From NCBI RefSeq assembly GCF_001027745.1, contig NZ_LECU01000005.1:62001-126000 (forward strand): DNA of 64,000 nt. Direction: 5' to 3'. Of this stretch, positions 8,432 through 16,358 are shown one piece after another. The notes beneath the pieces were generated by a model. That model was not told the DNA's origin. It was given only the letters and a program-made list of their open reading frames with translations, and searched no databases. The DNA is from Pedobacter sp. BMA. GTDB taxonomy: Bacteria; Bacteroidota; Bacteroidia; Sphingobacteriales; Sphingobacteriaceae. Both the position numbers and the translations under genes were made by a program. The first letter of the stretch is position 1. Each line of letters opens with the position of its first letter.

Positions 8432-8686
8432 CTACCTCACATTGTATTTCTTTCTCCACTCAACTAAGTAGCACAAGCGTTCTAAAATATCTTTGCACGC
8501 ATCCTCTTCGTTAATAAACTCTTTCAAATCAAGTGATCTTCCAACTTCGTCATACTCAAAAGTGACCCATGTGTCTCCTGATCTAGAAAGAACCGTTTGC
8601 ATTGGCAACGAAATGCCATCAAGCGAATAATCTTTAAAGTTAATATTTAAAACGTCTAACGTTTGTTTTAACATTTCTATATTCAT
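8432..8686 (-). CDS. Small unknown acidic protein, immunity-like
   Basis: 84 residues starting MNIEMLKQTLDVLNIN, followed by YSLDGISLPMQTVLSRSGDT and VTFEYDEVGRS, ending in a helical part with EEDACKDILERLCYLVEW. No signal peptide. The layout (helix, beta sheet with WVTFEYDE, then a helix with DAC...L) is like the small immunity proteins found behind Rhs/WapA-type toxins, and it appears complete. I cannot give a family number. Flanked by an IS fragment and a decayed lipoprotein gene. Confidence 0.6.
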   Translation of the reverse strand: MNIEMLKQTLDVLNINFKDYSLDGISLPMQTVLSRSGDTWVTFEYDEVGRSLDLKEFINEEDACKDILERLCYLVEWRKKYNVR

Positions 8687-8909
8687 AGAATTATTGCGTT
8701 ATTATAGAGAACTTATTTTATCCTGTTCAGCAGAGTAGTCTCTATTTAACCTTGTTACTAGTTCGGTTCGTAGATTTTTACGTAAAAGTCGAAGAGCAAT
8801 GTTTCATTTGATGAGCGCGAATGTAAAAGACTTGACTAGATGAATTTACCTTTTCTTTCTTACCAAACAAAATATTTCTCAATTTGTAAATGATACTCGC
8901 GAACTACTA

Positions 8910-9381
8910 TCAGTGTGTTGCCAGATCAAACCTACCGTCGGTAGCTCTCAGTATCTCACAGCCCTGCTTAGAGATAGTAAACTCAAATGTTCCAGAAATA
9001 AATTTGTTCACAGCGTCTATTTTTGTAATGTTTACAAATCCTGAAACTGTCTGCTTTTCATAGTAATCAAACTTGAGCTCGAATCGTAGAAAATAACTCC
9101 TTTATTATTAAATGTGTGTTTCCCGATTGAAGCTACTCCAGTCAATCCAATACTTAGCTCCATTATGTTTTCAGAAGAAAGTTCACGATTAGCCACAATA
9201 CCAAGTGACCCACCATTAGGACTTGGCTCATAAGTTAGTGATAACCGCTGTTTAAGTAGTGGCTTTTGGGTAATCAAACTTCTCCGTTTAGTAGGAAACC
9301 AAGAATATTAGCTCCATTTTGGGTTATTGGGGGAGCACCTCCTTTGCTTCAGGCAATAAAATATCTTTTTTTGCAATTCAT
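8910..9381 (-). pseudogene. DUF6252-type lipoprotein, multiply broken
   Basis: Three pieces join into one small secreted Bacteroidota protein. From the ATG at 9381 the frame reads MNCKKRYFIA, a TGA, then PPITQNGANILGFLLNGEV, a TGA where relatives have tryptophan, and LPKS. A shifted frame carries YEPSPNGGSLGIVANRELSS and the middle part to about 9070. A third frame carries the typical end (SGFVNITKID, ISGTFEFTISKQGCEI, TDGRFDL) to the stop at 8910. At least two nonsense codons and two frameshifts exist. The pattern GANxxGxLLNGxVWLP plus GTFEFT...DGRFDL is what I know of the DUF6252 group; the number is from memory. Confidence 0.72.
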
Positions 9382-9833
9382 GCTACTTAATATCAAAAGG
9401 CAAAGGCAAAGAGAGGGTAAGAGAGGCTTATTCAATTTCGTGCGTAATTATATTTATTTAGAAAGTATAAAGAAAAGTCTTCAAAAATTTCCATACTGTG
9501 TTAAGTCAAGAAGTCTTATGGACAAAGGGGAATGATCAAGGATCATTGAGTACATCCAATCTACATCCAAATCTTAGAATCACAAAAAAAAATGCGCTGG
9601 ATGACTAAAATCTCGCTCCAACCACCTAAGACTTTCCCAAATGAGTATCTTAGATCAGATCGCCTTATTTAGAGCCAAAAAAGATTTTTTGTGGATGGAA
9701 ACTAACCTTGAAAAAGTTTGATCTATCGATCAAATCGGCCAGTTTGACCCGAAAGAGAGGACTCATTTTTAACCCGAAATTAGTGGTCGCATTAAATGCT
9801 GAAGAATTGGCCACATTTGCCAAAATATCCAAA
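9382..9833. other. Gene-poor stretch of 450 bp
   Basis: Upstream of the DUF6252 remnant and downstream of the next minus-strand gene. A minus-strand frame (9665-9901) overlaps the next gene in another frame and has no protein-like features. I see no element to name. Confidence 0.45.
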
Positions 9834-10277
9834 TCATCTGTAAACGCTGATACGCTCCAACCCATATTTCTTATAGTTAATTTTATAATCCCGTATCTCA
9901 TCTGCTGTTTTTAAGTTATTCACCCTAACCGGTTGGATCTTAGCATCAGGCTCACTAATTGAACTTTCAGGTGCATATAAAATAACCGTGTCTTTTCCCA
10001 CTTTATAAAAAATTTCAGATGTAAAGAATACATAGTCTTCGGCCTTATCAGTCAACTTGCTATTTGATTTAGATAAGACTATCTCCACGTTGTTACCTGC
10101 GACACCCCAGACTTTTGCTCTTATGAAAAGGGATCTGTTTTTATCACCTAGATCAATTAAAGCCGCATTATCCTTTGTTTCAAGGACACCTTCTTTTCTC
10201 CACAAAAGATACCAAACTGAGCCCGCGACAACAATTATCAGGAATAATAACATTTTAACAATGTTTTTCATTTGCAT
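9834..10277 (-). CDS. Unknown membrane-anchored protein
   Basis: 147 residues; MKNIVKMLLFLIIVVAGSVWYL (start at Met1 or Met3) is a single N-terminal membrane anchor or uncleaved signal, and the remaining 120 residues are a soluble domain outside the membrane with alternating beta-like segments (RAKVWGVAGNNVEIVLSKSN, DTVILYAPESS). No lipobox. I recognise no family. It lies in the immunity-rich zone and may be an immunity protein for an envelope-acting toxin or simply a cargo gene. Confidence 0.55.
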   Translation of the reverse strand: MQMKNIVKMLLFLIIVVAGSVWYLLWRKEGVLETKDNAALIDLGDKNRSLFIRAKVWGVAGNNVEIVLSKSNSKLTDKAEDYVFFTSEIFYKVGKDTVILYAPESSISEPDAKIQPVRVNNLKTADEIRDYKINYKKYGLERISVYR

Positions 10278-10414
10278 TATTTCTATACCGGGCTCTTAAT
10301 AACAATCAACATCTAATTTAATACAACCCCCGGCGTTCAGTTTATCTGCTATACTTTATCATTGAAAATGCATTTCATTTGTCGTTATGCTATAGACCGA
10401 TTGGTTTTTTTACT

Positions 10415-10648
10415 TCAATCTTCCGAATTCAATCTTGCTCTCACATTTAACGTTAAAGCTGCTTCAAAAATATCTTGTGCTAGTTCATTACTTTCAATTC
10501 CAAGCTCAATTATTTCATTATCATTCACCAACCTATCTTTTAGTTTTTTAGCTTCACCTAATGATAACCCAGCTTTATTTTGCAAAAGATGTATAAATGG
10601 TATTTTGCACATTCCCACATCCCATCCTTCGAAAATTATTTTACTCAT
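10415..10648 (-). CDS. Small cytosolic protein resembling the L7/L12 C-terminal fold
   Basis: 77 residues from the ATG at 10648 (an upstream frame extension to a TTG at 10816 overlaps the next gene and its terminator and is not used). The sequence FEGWDVGMCKIPFIHLLQNK, then AGLSLGEAKKLKDRLVNDNE, and a C-terminal helix ELAQDIFEAALTLNVRARLN resembles the alpha-beta pattern of ribosomal protein L7/L12 C-terminal domains (the GLxxAKxLxxxLV motif). Such stand-alone domains occur beside immunity genes in Bacteroidota. Function unknown; the fold call is inference. Confidence 0.6.
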   Translation of the reverse strand: MSKIIFEGWDVGMCKIPFIHLLQNKAGLSLGEAKKLKDRLVNDNEIIELGIESNELAQDIFEAALTLNVRARLNSED

Positions 10649-10697
10649 AACTTTAAGTTTTTTACTTAATTTTAAATGTCTAGAAAATCCTAAGCAT

Positions 10698-10732
10698 AAA
10701 AAAGCCCAACAAAGTTTACTTTGAGAGGCTTT
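10698..10732 (-). terminator. Intrinsic terminator after the 10755 gene
   Basis: On the minus strand the arms AAAGCC and GGCTTT enclose an inner perfect CAAAGT/ACTTTG stem and end in a run of T. It starts 23 bp after the stop of the secreted-protein gene and separates it from the L7/L12-like gene. Confidence 0.78.
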
Positions 10733-10754
10733 GGTATTTTTGATAATGTATAAA

Positions 10755-11207
10755 CTATAAGCCAGACCAATTTGTCTCTTTAAATACCCACTTATTCTTG
10801 TCACATAAGTATTCAAATGTCACAGCTGCGCCGCCCCCATTGCCAAATTTATAAATGTTATTACGATATATTACATTCAAGTCAATTACCCTAATTATTA
10901 ACCTGTTTCCACTTAAAACGGGTAACACTTTCCAAGCATTAATCCCTTTCTTCAGCAAATTTTTGTTCTTTTTATCATACACATTTATGTAGCCAAATTT
11001 CTTTTTGTTTGCAGCTGATGTAAGCATGTATCCCTGATCTTTTGCATCGATCAAATATATACCAGGCCGATAAGGAGTTTTATTAGATCCATTAGTCTGC
11101 ATAACAATCGCAGTATCAATCATTTTCTTATAGTCATCATCTTTGATTTGACCGTAAGAAACTGTGCCAGCAAACAAGATAGCAAAAATTAATATTATCG
11201 ATTTCAT
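10755..11207 (-). CDS. Secreted protein of unknown function
   Basis: 150 residues with a clear signal peptide (MKSIILIFAILFAGTVSYGQ, cleavage after position 19-20), then a beta-rich domain (RPGIYLIDAKDQGYMLTSAA, LSGNRLIIRVIDLNV, GGGAAVTFEYLCDKNKWVFK). No cysteine pairs, no lipobox. I recognise no family. It has its own terminator, so it is a separate transcription unit. Directly upstream lies the RHS core remnant, so it may have been the gene just behind a former toxin, but export to the periplasm is unusual for an immunity protein. Confidence 0.65.
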   Translation of the reverse strand: MKSIILIFAILFAGTVSYGQIKDDDYKKMIDTAIVMQTNGSNKTPYRPGIYLIDAKDQGYMLTSAANKKKFGYINVYDKKNKNLLKKGINAWKVLPVLSGNRLIIRVIDLNVIYRNNIYKFGNGGGAAVTFEYLCDKNKWVFKETNWSGL

Positions 11208-11234
11208 TATTTTTTCACATTGGGAATTACAAAT

Positions 11235-11429
11235 CTATACATTCTTAAATTTCCACCGACTCTCTCTCATCCAATCTTCTATCCACATCTCATCGGGATC
11301 ACCAAAATAGATCCAATTGCCTACTGCAAGCTCATATGGTCAACATTTTTTGGAACCTGCAGTCAACGGATCAATTATATTCTATCTTGGAAATTTTGGA
11401 TCATACGACCTTGTACCATTATAAATAAT
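11235..11429 (-). pseudogene. RHS repeat-associated core remnant
   Basis: The frame ending at 11235 reads YNGTRSYDPKFPR, a TAG, NIIDPLTAGSKKC, a TGA, PYELAVGNWIYFGDPDEM. This matches the RHS core, which in Bacteroidota reads YYDPxxGRW..IDPLAEKSRRWSPYxYxxNNPIxFxDPDGM. Both stops fall exactly where the family has tryptophan (TGG changed to TAG and TGA). The polymorphic-toxin tip that should follow is replaced by 12 codons to a stop. The gene upstream (PD40 lipoprotein) ends at its edge. This is direct evidence that Rhs-type toxin genes once lay in this zone. Confidence 0.75.
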
Positions 11430-12350
11430 TTAAACCCCCAGATGGATCTCTTTCATACCTTTTCCGAAAATATCTATTGAATAAATAGTTCCATCCGAGT
11501 TTTCTTCAGTAAAAAAAAGTCTTTTAAGCGAATGGGAATACCGGACATTAGCAATGTTAAAATTAGATAGAAAAATAACCTTCTCTTGTTTAGTATCCAA
11601 ATCCATTAACAGGAGTTTGTTATAAGCTGTGAAAAATAGCTTGTTACTATCAAAATAGGTTGGATTAGAATAAATGTTTGGGTTGTCCAGTTTACCATTT
11701 TCTGATTGAATCTTTCTTGGCAATCTTTTCAATAATGTATCATATTGAAACATACCTCCATCATTGCCTGCATAAATATGAAATGCAACCATCGAACCAG
11801 AATTGGCTGCTAAATTACTAAGAGAGTAAGCATTTAATTTTGTCTCCCTTACACATTCTTTACTTGAACGCATTATAGAATAAATATCAAAATTATGAGC
11901 TGCTTTTGCTGCTAATATTGAATGATTTCCATATTCGTTTGCCGAGCAAAAGAATACATTTTTGTCATCTGCAGAAAAAATCGCTTCTGTATTGATCCTT
12001 GTTGTATCAGTTAGTTTTTCGATTTTTCTTGAGTTTAAATCCCCTATACACACAGCACTACCTAAAGAATTGAACGCATTGGAAATAAAAACAATCGTTT
12101 TTCCATCATTGGAGTATTTGGGGTTTAGAAAAGATGTTGAAGTCTTAGAGCTAAAGATTGTCTGTATATTAGTTCCTTCAATATCAGATACATAAATATA
12201 AGATTTGCCGTTAAGAACCCATGAAAACACGATCGATTTACCATCAGGACTAAGATCATAACTCCCAAAACCTTCTTTATGCTCAATATCGCTACTTGAG
12301 CACCCAGAAAAAATCACAAAAATTAAAAAATACCATATAATGTTCTTCAT
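11430..12350 (-). CDS. Lipoprotein with PD40/TolB-like beta-propeller
   Basis: 306 residues. Signal peptide with lipobox IFSGC (Cys17), so it is a lipid-anchored envelope protein. The rest shows repeated propeller blades of the PD40 type: YDLSPDGKSIVFSW, PKYSNDGKTIVFIS, AIFSADDKNVFFCS, each with the Dx-G/DK-x-hhF signature, as in TolB. Probably five to six blades. Such proteins bind partners or glycans in the periplasm; the role here is unknown. It looks intact among several broken neighbours. Confidence 0.75.
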   Translation of the reverse strand: MKNIIWYFLIFVIFSGCSSSDIEHKEGFGSYDLSPDGKSIVFSWVLNGKSYIYVSDIEGTNIQTIFSSKTSTSFLNPKYSNDGKTIVFISNAFNSLGSAVCIGDLNSRKIEKLTDTTRINTEAIFSADDKNVFFCSANEYGNHSILAAKAAHNFDIYSIMRSSKECVRETKLNAYSLSNLAANSGSMVAFHIYAGNDGGMFQYDTLLKRLPRKIQSENGKLDNPNIYSNPTYFDSNKLFFTAYNKLLLMDLDTKQEKVIFLSNFNIANVRYSHSLKRLFFTEENSDGTIYSIDIFGKGMKEIHLGV

Positions 12351-12648
12351 AATATTTTGAGGTGACGAGACCTAATTTTACCTAAGAAATGTTTCCTTTA
12401 TCAAGCTGGTTTAATTTGCGGATATCCAGTTAATCAAGCACAAGGTCTGAGCAAATTTATCACTCCGGCATGCTCCACCGTTCTTTGCTTCAGGAAGCGA
12501 TTTAGATATTTCGATTTAATTTTTGCTAATGTTTTCAAATAGCATGCTTGCCTTTTTTAACCAAGCCTAATTTCATACTCGACCGGTTTGTTCATAATTG
12601 CAAATTAATTATTCAACAGGTTCTATGTTAACTCACGAAATAATTAGT
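12351..12648. other. Gene-poor stretch, possible second lipoprotein remnant
   Basis: On the minus strand a short frame near 12420-12510 reads KSLPEAKNGGACRSDKFAQT, vaguely like the N-terminal part of the DUF6252 remnant at 8910-9381, with shifts after it. The similarity is too short to call a gene. Confidence 0.25.
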
Positions 12649-12984
12649 TTATTTTTCCCAACAACTGACACATAATACTATCCCTAAATCACCCATTTTC
12701 TTAGTAATATCTGGCCAAAATTCCATATTACACTGTTGTTCATATTAATACATATACCAAAAAGTTATTAGTTTTGTTGTAATGCCCATTTCTGTTAATT
12801 TTCCGATGTTACGACCTACTAAATCCGCAAAAAGATTTAGTGCCTGAGGGAATTGATCGGATGTTTGTTCAATTACAAAGCTCCATCCTAGTTCAGGATC
12901 ATCATTTGACCTGTCGAACAAAATGTCAAGTTTTTCACTTTGCTCATTATCACATTGAATTAATAATCGATAAAAACTTCCCAT
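12649..12984 (-). pseudogene. Immunity-like small protein interrupted by one stop codon
   Basis: The frame from ATG 12984 gives 79 residues (MGSFYRLLIQCDNEQSEKLD, GWSFVIEQTSDQFPQALNLF) ending ITFWYMY at a TAA (12745-12747). Without any shift the same frame continues YEQQCNMEFWPDITKKMGDL and GIVLCVSCWEK to a stop at 12649. The continuation is clearly protein-like and fits the family I remember, where an acidic residue follows FWYMYE. A single G-to-T change in GAA would explain the TAA. Full length would be 111 residues. It lies 11 bp behind a broken membrane-protein gene, so the two were probably an operon. The truncated 79-residue form could still be made. Confidence 0.62.
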
Positions 12985-12994
12985 TTAATTTCAC

Positions 12995-13293
12995 TCATTT
13001 AATGAAGTAATCTTGATAAAAATAAAAAAACTGCGAAACATAGAATATCATCGTGAGTAAAGAAACAATTATAAATTCCAAACCCCCGTTCATTGGCTTT
13101 ATAAAAATTTTAACGATTATCCAATATACTATTATGTTTAATAATAAAACAATAACGTCAAGTTTCAATCAGATATGAAGTGGTTTCCTGTAGATTCGAA
13201 GCCCAACATATATCCTATCGTTAGAAACCCTATTCTTAACAAAATCAACACAACAACGTATACTATTAATCTTAACAATAGCGAATTTTTCAT
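12995..13293 (-). pseudogene. Small three-helix membrane protein, frameshifted paralogue
   Basis: From ATG 13293 the frame reads VYVVVLILLRIGFLTIGYML and GFESTGNHFISD before a TGA. A second frame continues LKLDVIVLLLNIIVYWIIVK and FIIVSLLTMIFYVSQFFYFY to the stop at 12995. The joined protein aligns end to end with the intact 95-residue protein at 16927-17214 (shared RIxxLxxGYxLGF, NHF/DHF, LKxDxIxLxLNI, FxIVSxLTxxFYVxQFxYFY). One indel near 13170 breaks it. It precedes an immunity-like gene by 11 bp. Confidence 0.75.
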
Positions 13294-13672
13294 ATGTTAT
13301 ATTTGATTAATGACCCCTTTATTTCAGGTCAAAATGGCCGCTTCGGGCAATAGATCAAACTTGTTCAAGGCTGTTCCCATCCATATTAAATCTCTCTTGA
13401 CTTTAAAAATAAGGCGTCCTGAGCGAAGATCCTCCTTTAAGAACGGTCTTGTGTGGTGCTAGGGTGAGTTGAGTCATTCAGCGCGCTTTTTCGGCAGTAT
13501 TAAAAAATATTGGGCTAGTAAGCGAGCTATTTTTCACGATTTTTTGAAATTCGTTAATATGAATAGTTAAATTAAACCCTTATTTAGCGTAATTAAAGAT
13601 ATAACAAAAAAACAAAATTACGTAGTGATTATAATTCACAAGGGAAATAGAAGATAACAACCAGCAGTGATA
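13294..13672. other. Gene-poor stretch, possible insertion-sequence end
   Basis: Around 13311-13370 the sequence TGACCCCTTTATTTCAGGTC, followed by AAAATGGCCGC, has the feel of an IS21-type terminal region (repeated TGACC/GGTCA with AAAATGGCC), but no transposase is left. A GC-richer piece at 13420-13500 differs from its AT-rich surroundings. Nothing firm. Confidence 0.25.
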
Positions 13673-14118
13673 TCACTTCTCTACTCGGTATTCTGCAACG
13701 TAAGGAATCTTATTGATTTCAATAAAAGTTATTGATTCGATCAAATTTGATTTTCCATAGGAAACAAGTACTTTATATCTATACTGCACCGGACATTTGC
13801 AACATCCACACGTACGGTAAGATCCTCTAAAATTTTGTATTCCTTAAACCGTCCGAATTTAAGCTCTTTATTTTTAATCACTCCATTAATACCATTTGGC
13901 CCAAAAACATCCGCTTTAACTGGATCAATCATCAAATGATTTAACTTAGACGTATCCTGTTTCGCGATTGCTTCATAAAATCCTTTTATTAATTCTGCCC
14001 CATGAGTTTTATCATCACTTTCGTTTTCTTTGATGGCTGGCAAACAGGATGTAATTAAACAGGTTGTGTATAACAAAAACCCCATACACGATTTCAATAA
14101 AATATTATTTTTTTGCAT
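13673..14118 (-). pseudogene. Small lipoprotein with NTF2-like features, frameshifted
   Basis: The ATG at 14118 opens a signal peptide with lipobox LITSC (Cys25), then ELIKGFYEAIAKQDTSKLNH, typical of NTF2/DUF4019-like domains. The frame leaves the family pattern at about 13786 and stops at 13741. A shifted frame takes over directly (YRYKVLVSYGKSNLIESITF, then IPYVAEYRVEK) and ends at 13673. The joined product would be about 147 residues with the curved beta sheet complete. One indel separates the frames; a sequencing error is possible, but several neighbours are broken as well. Confidence 0.65.
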
Positions 14119-14160
14119 TAAAAATATTTGTATCATGTTAAGAATATAGTCTTTGACAAT

Positions 14161-14280
14161 TTAAATAAAAAATACTTCAATCACCTTTCCACCGATATTA
14201 GTCCCAACCTCAACGTTAAACTTTTATCTTCTGCTTCAGCGTCGCCGCTTTAAGAAGATAAGCTAGTTTAGATATTTAAC
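14161..14280 (-). pseudogene. C-terminal fragment of an unknown gene
   Basis: The minus-strand frame ending at 14161 reads FNVEVGTNIGGKVIEVFFI, which looks like a protein end. The frame just before it (LLKAATLKQKIKV) joins if one base is removed in the run of A near 14225. Nothing protein-like is found further upstream. Family unknown. Confidence 0.35.
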
Positions 14281-14435
14281 CGATTACTTTAATTTTACCT
14301 AGAGTATCTAATAGCTTGGATATCTCGGCGAATATGTCCATTTATTCCGCATTTGACGCGATGTAAACTAATTCTAGTATTATAACTAAAAACTTACAAG
14401 TAAATTCAGGAAGAGTTATTGTTACACTATGCAGT

Positions 14436-14690
14436 TTAAATCTTCTGAATTATTAGTTCATTCGACCCCTCTTCAAGGGAATTATCTGAGTTGTAGTGTA
14501 AGTGAAAATTTGCAGGAACGTCTTCCTGTGCAAGGGTCAATAACTGTTTAGCAAGAGATATTAGCCCAGCTCTGTTGGCTGTTATTAAAATCTCACCATC
14601 ATCGAATATCGATTTAATTTCGAAACCGTATTCCCATTTGTAAATTATTCCTTCACCAGTGTATTCAGGAATTTCTAATTTAATTTCCAT
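14436..14690 (-). CDS. Imm32-family immunity protein
   Basis: 84 residues: LEIPEYTGEGIIYKWEYGFE, DDGEILITANRAGLISLAKQ, LLTLAQEDVPANFHLHYNSD, then LEEGSNELIIQK. The core ITANRxGLxSLAxxLLTLAQxxVPxxxHxHxxxxxxLExGSxELII is the Imm32 pattern as I know it from Bacteroidota polymorphic-toxin loci. It is of family length and looks intact. The start lies one base after the stop of a decayed ORF (14692-14811), a spacing typical of toxin-immunity pairs. It would neutralise the C-terminal tip of a cognate toxin in the cytosol; the partner is lost here. Confidence 0.75.
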   Translation of the reverse strand: MEIKLEIPEYTGEGIIYKWEYGFEIKSIFDDGEILITANRAGLISLAKQLLTLAQEDVPANFHLHYNSDNSLEEGSNELIIQKI

Positions 14691-14691
14691 C

Positions 14692-14890
14692 TTAGTTATT
14701 TAAAAAAATATGATAGTTAGCTTTTACCATCTGTATTACTGGTTTTGCAGGATTAGGTATAAGGGTTTCAAAGTTAACATGTGTTCCTTCACTATACGAT
14801 TCTGTTATAACGTTAGTTCCCATTCTAAATATACGTTACCGGCTGCTGAAATAAATCTACCAATTCCACGCACAGCTTCTTTTTAGCCTT
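14692..14890 (-). pseudogene. Decayed tail of a gene before Imm32, likely toxin tip
   Basis: Two frames join: RGIGRFISAAGNVYLEW in one, then VITESYSEGTHVNFETLIPN and PAKPVIQMVKANYHIFLNN in the next, ending at 14692. The stop TAA and the ATG of Imm32 are separated by a single G. Further upstream a TAA near 14888 and another shift (KVVFDAQKF) show more decay. I do not recognise the domain; position and spacing make it the likely cognate toxin C-terminus. Confidence 0.45.
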
Positions 14891-15107
14891 TAAAATTTTT
14901 GAGCATCAAAAACAACTTTTATAACAGTACTATTTGGTCACTAACTCATATATCATGTCAATATCCACCACATGCCTATTACAAAAAGATTAAACCACTA
15001 TTTTTTTTCTATAGTTAAAAAATAAAATCAATCCTGAAATCAATATTTTTGATGCTTTTTATACAGCTTTTCAGAAATCATATAGGATAAGCCCACGTCA
15101 AGAGAAA

Positions 15108-15248
15108 TTATTCATTTTTGACCTGGTCAAAAAACAGTTCGTGAAGCTTTTCATAGGGAATATCAGAAATATTGGTAAATCCAAACTCGTATTCACTGGT
15201 TATTAACGCCACATTAAGCACAATTTGATAGTAATATTTTTTCTCCAC
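15108..15248 (-). CDS. Short ORF behind the membrane protein gene
   Basis: 46 codons from a GTG at 15248, beginning 17 bp after the stop of the gene before it. The product (KKYYYQIVLNVALITSEYEF, FTNISDIPYEKLHELFFDQV) reads like genuine protein. Upstream the frame is open without an ATG, so the start is uncertain. Family unknown, possibly a truncated immunity-like protein. Confidence 0.38.
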   Translation of the reverse strand: MEKKYYYQIVLNVALITSEYEFGFTNISDIPYEKLHELFFDQVKNE

Positions 15249-15264
15249 ATTTAAAAATTGACAC

Positions 15265-15687
15265 TCAAGACCTCATTATTTCTTTCATGATATCTTCTGC
15301 TACAAAAGGAAGATAGGTTAACCGGAAAATTGTTTGGAAAACAGGGAGTACAAGTAAAAAAAGGACTTTATAATTTTGAAAAATGAACAAGCTCAATAAA
15401 ACAATAATTAGAACGGTTAATATTGGTTCCACTAATGACATGCTATATTTTAATTTCAAAATACTTGGCCCATCTTCTTTACATAATTCGAATTGCCCAC
15501 TTTCAAGCTTTCTTTCAAAGTCCATTCTGTTGCTAAACTGCCATTGATCAAATTTGAAATCGACCAACATAGTTCCTTTGGATTCAACAATGTATTTTTG
15601 TTTATATAATACCTCCACAACCTTTTTAAATGTTGAGTCAGCATTAAATAGAACCGGCTTTTGGATAGTATATCTCAACTTCATCAT
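15265..15687 (-). CDS. Unknown protein with two C-terminal membrane segments
   Basis: About 140 residues from Met at 15687 (an earlier ATG at 15717 adds ten unlikely residues). A soluble N-terminal part (KLRYTIQKPVLFNADSTFKK, MLVDFKFDQWQFSNRMDFER) is followed by LTVLIIVLLSLFIFQNYKVL and FLLVLPVFQTIFRLTYLPFV, two membrane helices. No signal peptide. I recognise no family. It is found in the immunity zone, followed closely by a short ORF. Confidence 0.55.
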   Translation of the reverse strand: MMKLRYTIQKPVLFNADSTFKKVVEVLYKQKYIVESKGTMLVDFKFDQWQFSNRMDFERKLESGQFELCKEDGPSILKLKYSMSLVEPILTVLIIVLLSLFIFQNYKVLFLLVLPVFQTIFRLTYLPFVAEDIMKEIMRS

Positions 15688-15767
15688 ACAACAATAATGT
15701 ATTGAAAGTTTATTCAATAAATATAACGATTTATTAACTCAGATTTCTCTGACATCATTTTACTTAT

Positions 15768-16025
15768 TTAACCATGCCCTTGAATTTCACTTTCTTTAGG
15801 TAGTCTAACTTTATTTAAGAATGTCCTGTCCATCACGCCAAAAGATTTATAATTCACTATTGACTGCATTAGGGATACAGACTTCAGTCCTCCAGCATCA
15901 CCAGTATTCTTTTCCTGGGAAAAATCTTTCTGCCAAAAACAGACATCACAAATAGCTGCTATCGCATCAAATTCTATTGTCGAAAAACCGCAGCAGCCGC
16001 AATTAATGTTATTTCCTGTATTCAA
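15768..16025 (-). CDS. CPCC-type cysteine-rich small protein
   Basis: 85 residues: NCGCCGFSTIEFDAIAAICD, VCFWQKDFSQEKN, SLMQSIVNYKSFGVMDRTF. The pair CxCCG...CDVCFWQ and the following NYxxFG are the marks of the CPCC family, small putative zinc-binding proteins that often lie among immunity genes of polymorphic toxin systems. The first motif is CGCC instead of the usual CPCC. Four to five cysteines remain, enough for one metal site. Partner toxin not seen. Confidence 0.72.
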   Translation of the reverse strand: MNTGNNINCGCCGFSTIEFDAIAAICDVCFWQKDFSQEKNTGDAGGLKSVSLMQSIVNYKSFGVMDRTFLNKVRLPKESEIQGHG

Positions 16026-16116
16026 TAAGTAATTCGTTTATTCCACGCTTATTATAAAATGATTTGGCAACCAAACAAAAAATATAATCAAAAACTTTCA
16101 TTAGCCATATTTCCTA

Positions 16117-16305
16117 TTAAACATTGGTAATTTCGTCACTATTAACTGTTAGAACATCTAAAGTTTCATTGCAATCATTAATAAATTCAACCTCGTAAGC
16201 CGGTTGCGCATCGGGGTATACAAATAAAACCGTCCCCTTGCATCCTTCAAAAACCATATCGTTTAAGTCTTTTAAAGATTTCACAATATCATACTCCTTT
16301 ATCAT
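16117..16305 (-). CDS. DUF4926 family protein
   Basis: 62 residues from Met at 16305 (MIKEYDIVKSLKDLNDMVFE); an upstream in-frame ATG at 16362 overlaps the gene before it and adds 19 hydrophobic residues foreign to the family. The pattern DIVxxLKDL...V..GxKGTVLFVY...AYEVEFxxxxxETLxVLT is DUF4926, an SH3-like small barrel often found with toxin-immunity genes. Intact by length. It follows the 158-residue gene by 53 bp, so they are probably co-transcribed. Confidence 0.75.
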   Translation of the reverse strand: MIKEYDIVKSLKDLNDMVFEGCKGTVLFVYPDAQPAYEVEFINDCNETLDVLTVNSDEITNV

Positions 16306-16358
16306 ATTTATATAAATTTGATTGTATATTAAAAGTGTAATACCTTTTAGGCTTTTAA

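Noticed and set aside
9665..9901. Minus-strand 78-codon ORF
   Set aside because: It overlaps the end of the membrane-anchored protein gene in another frame; no family features.
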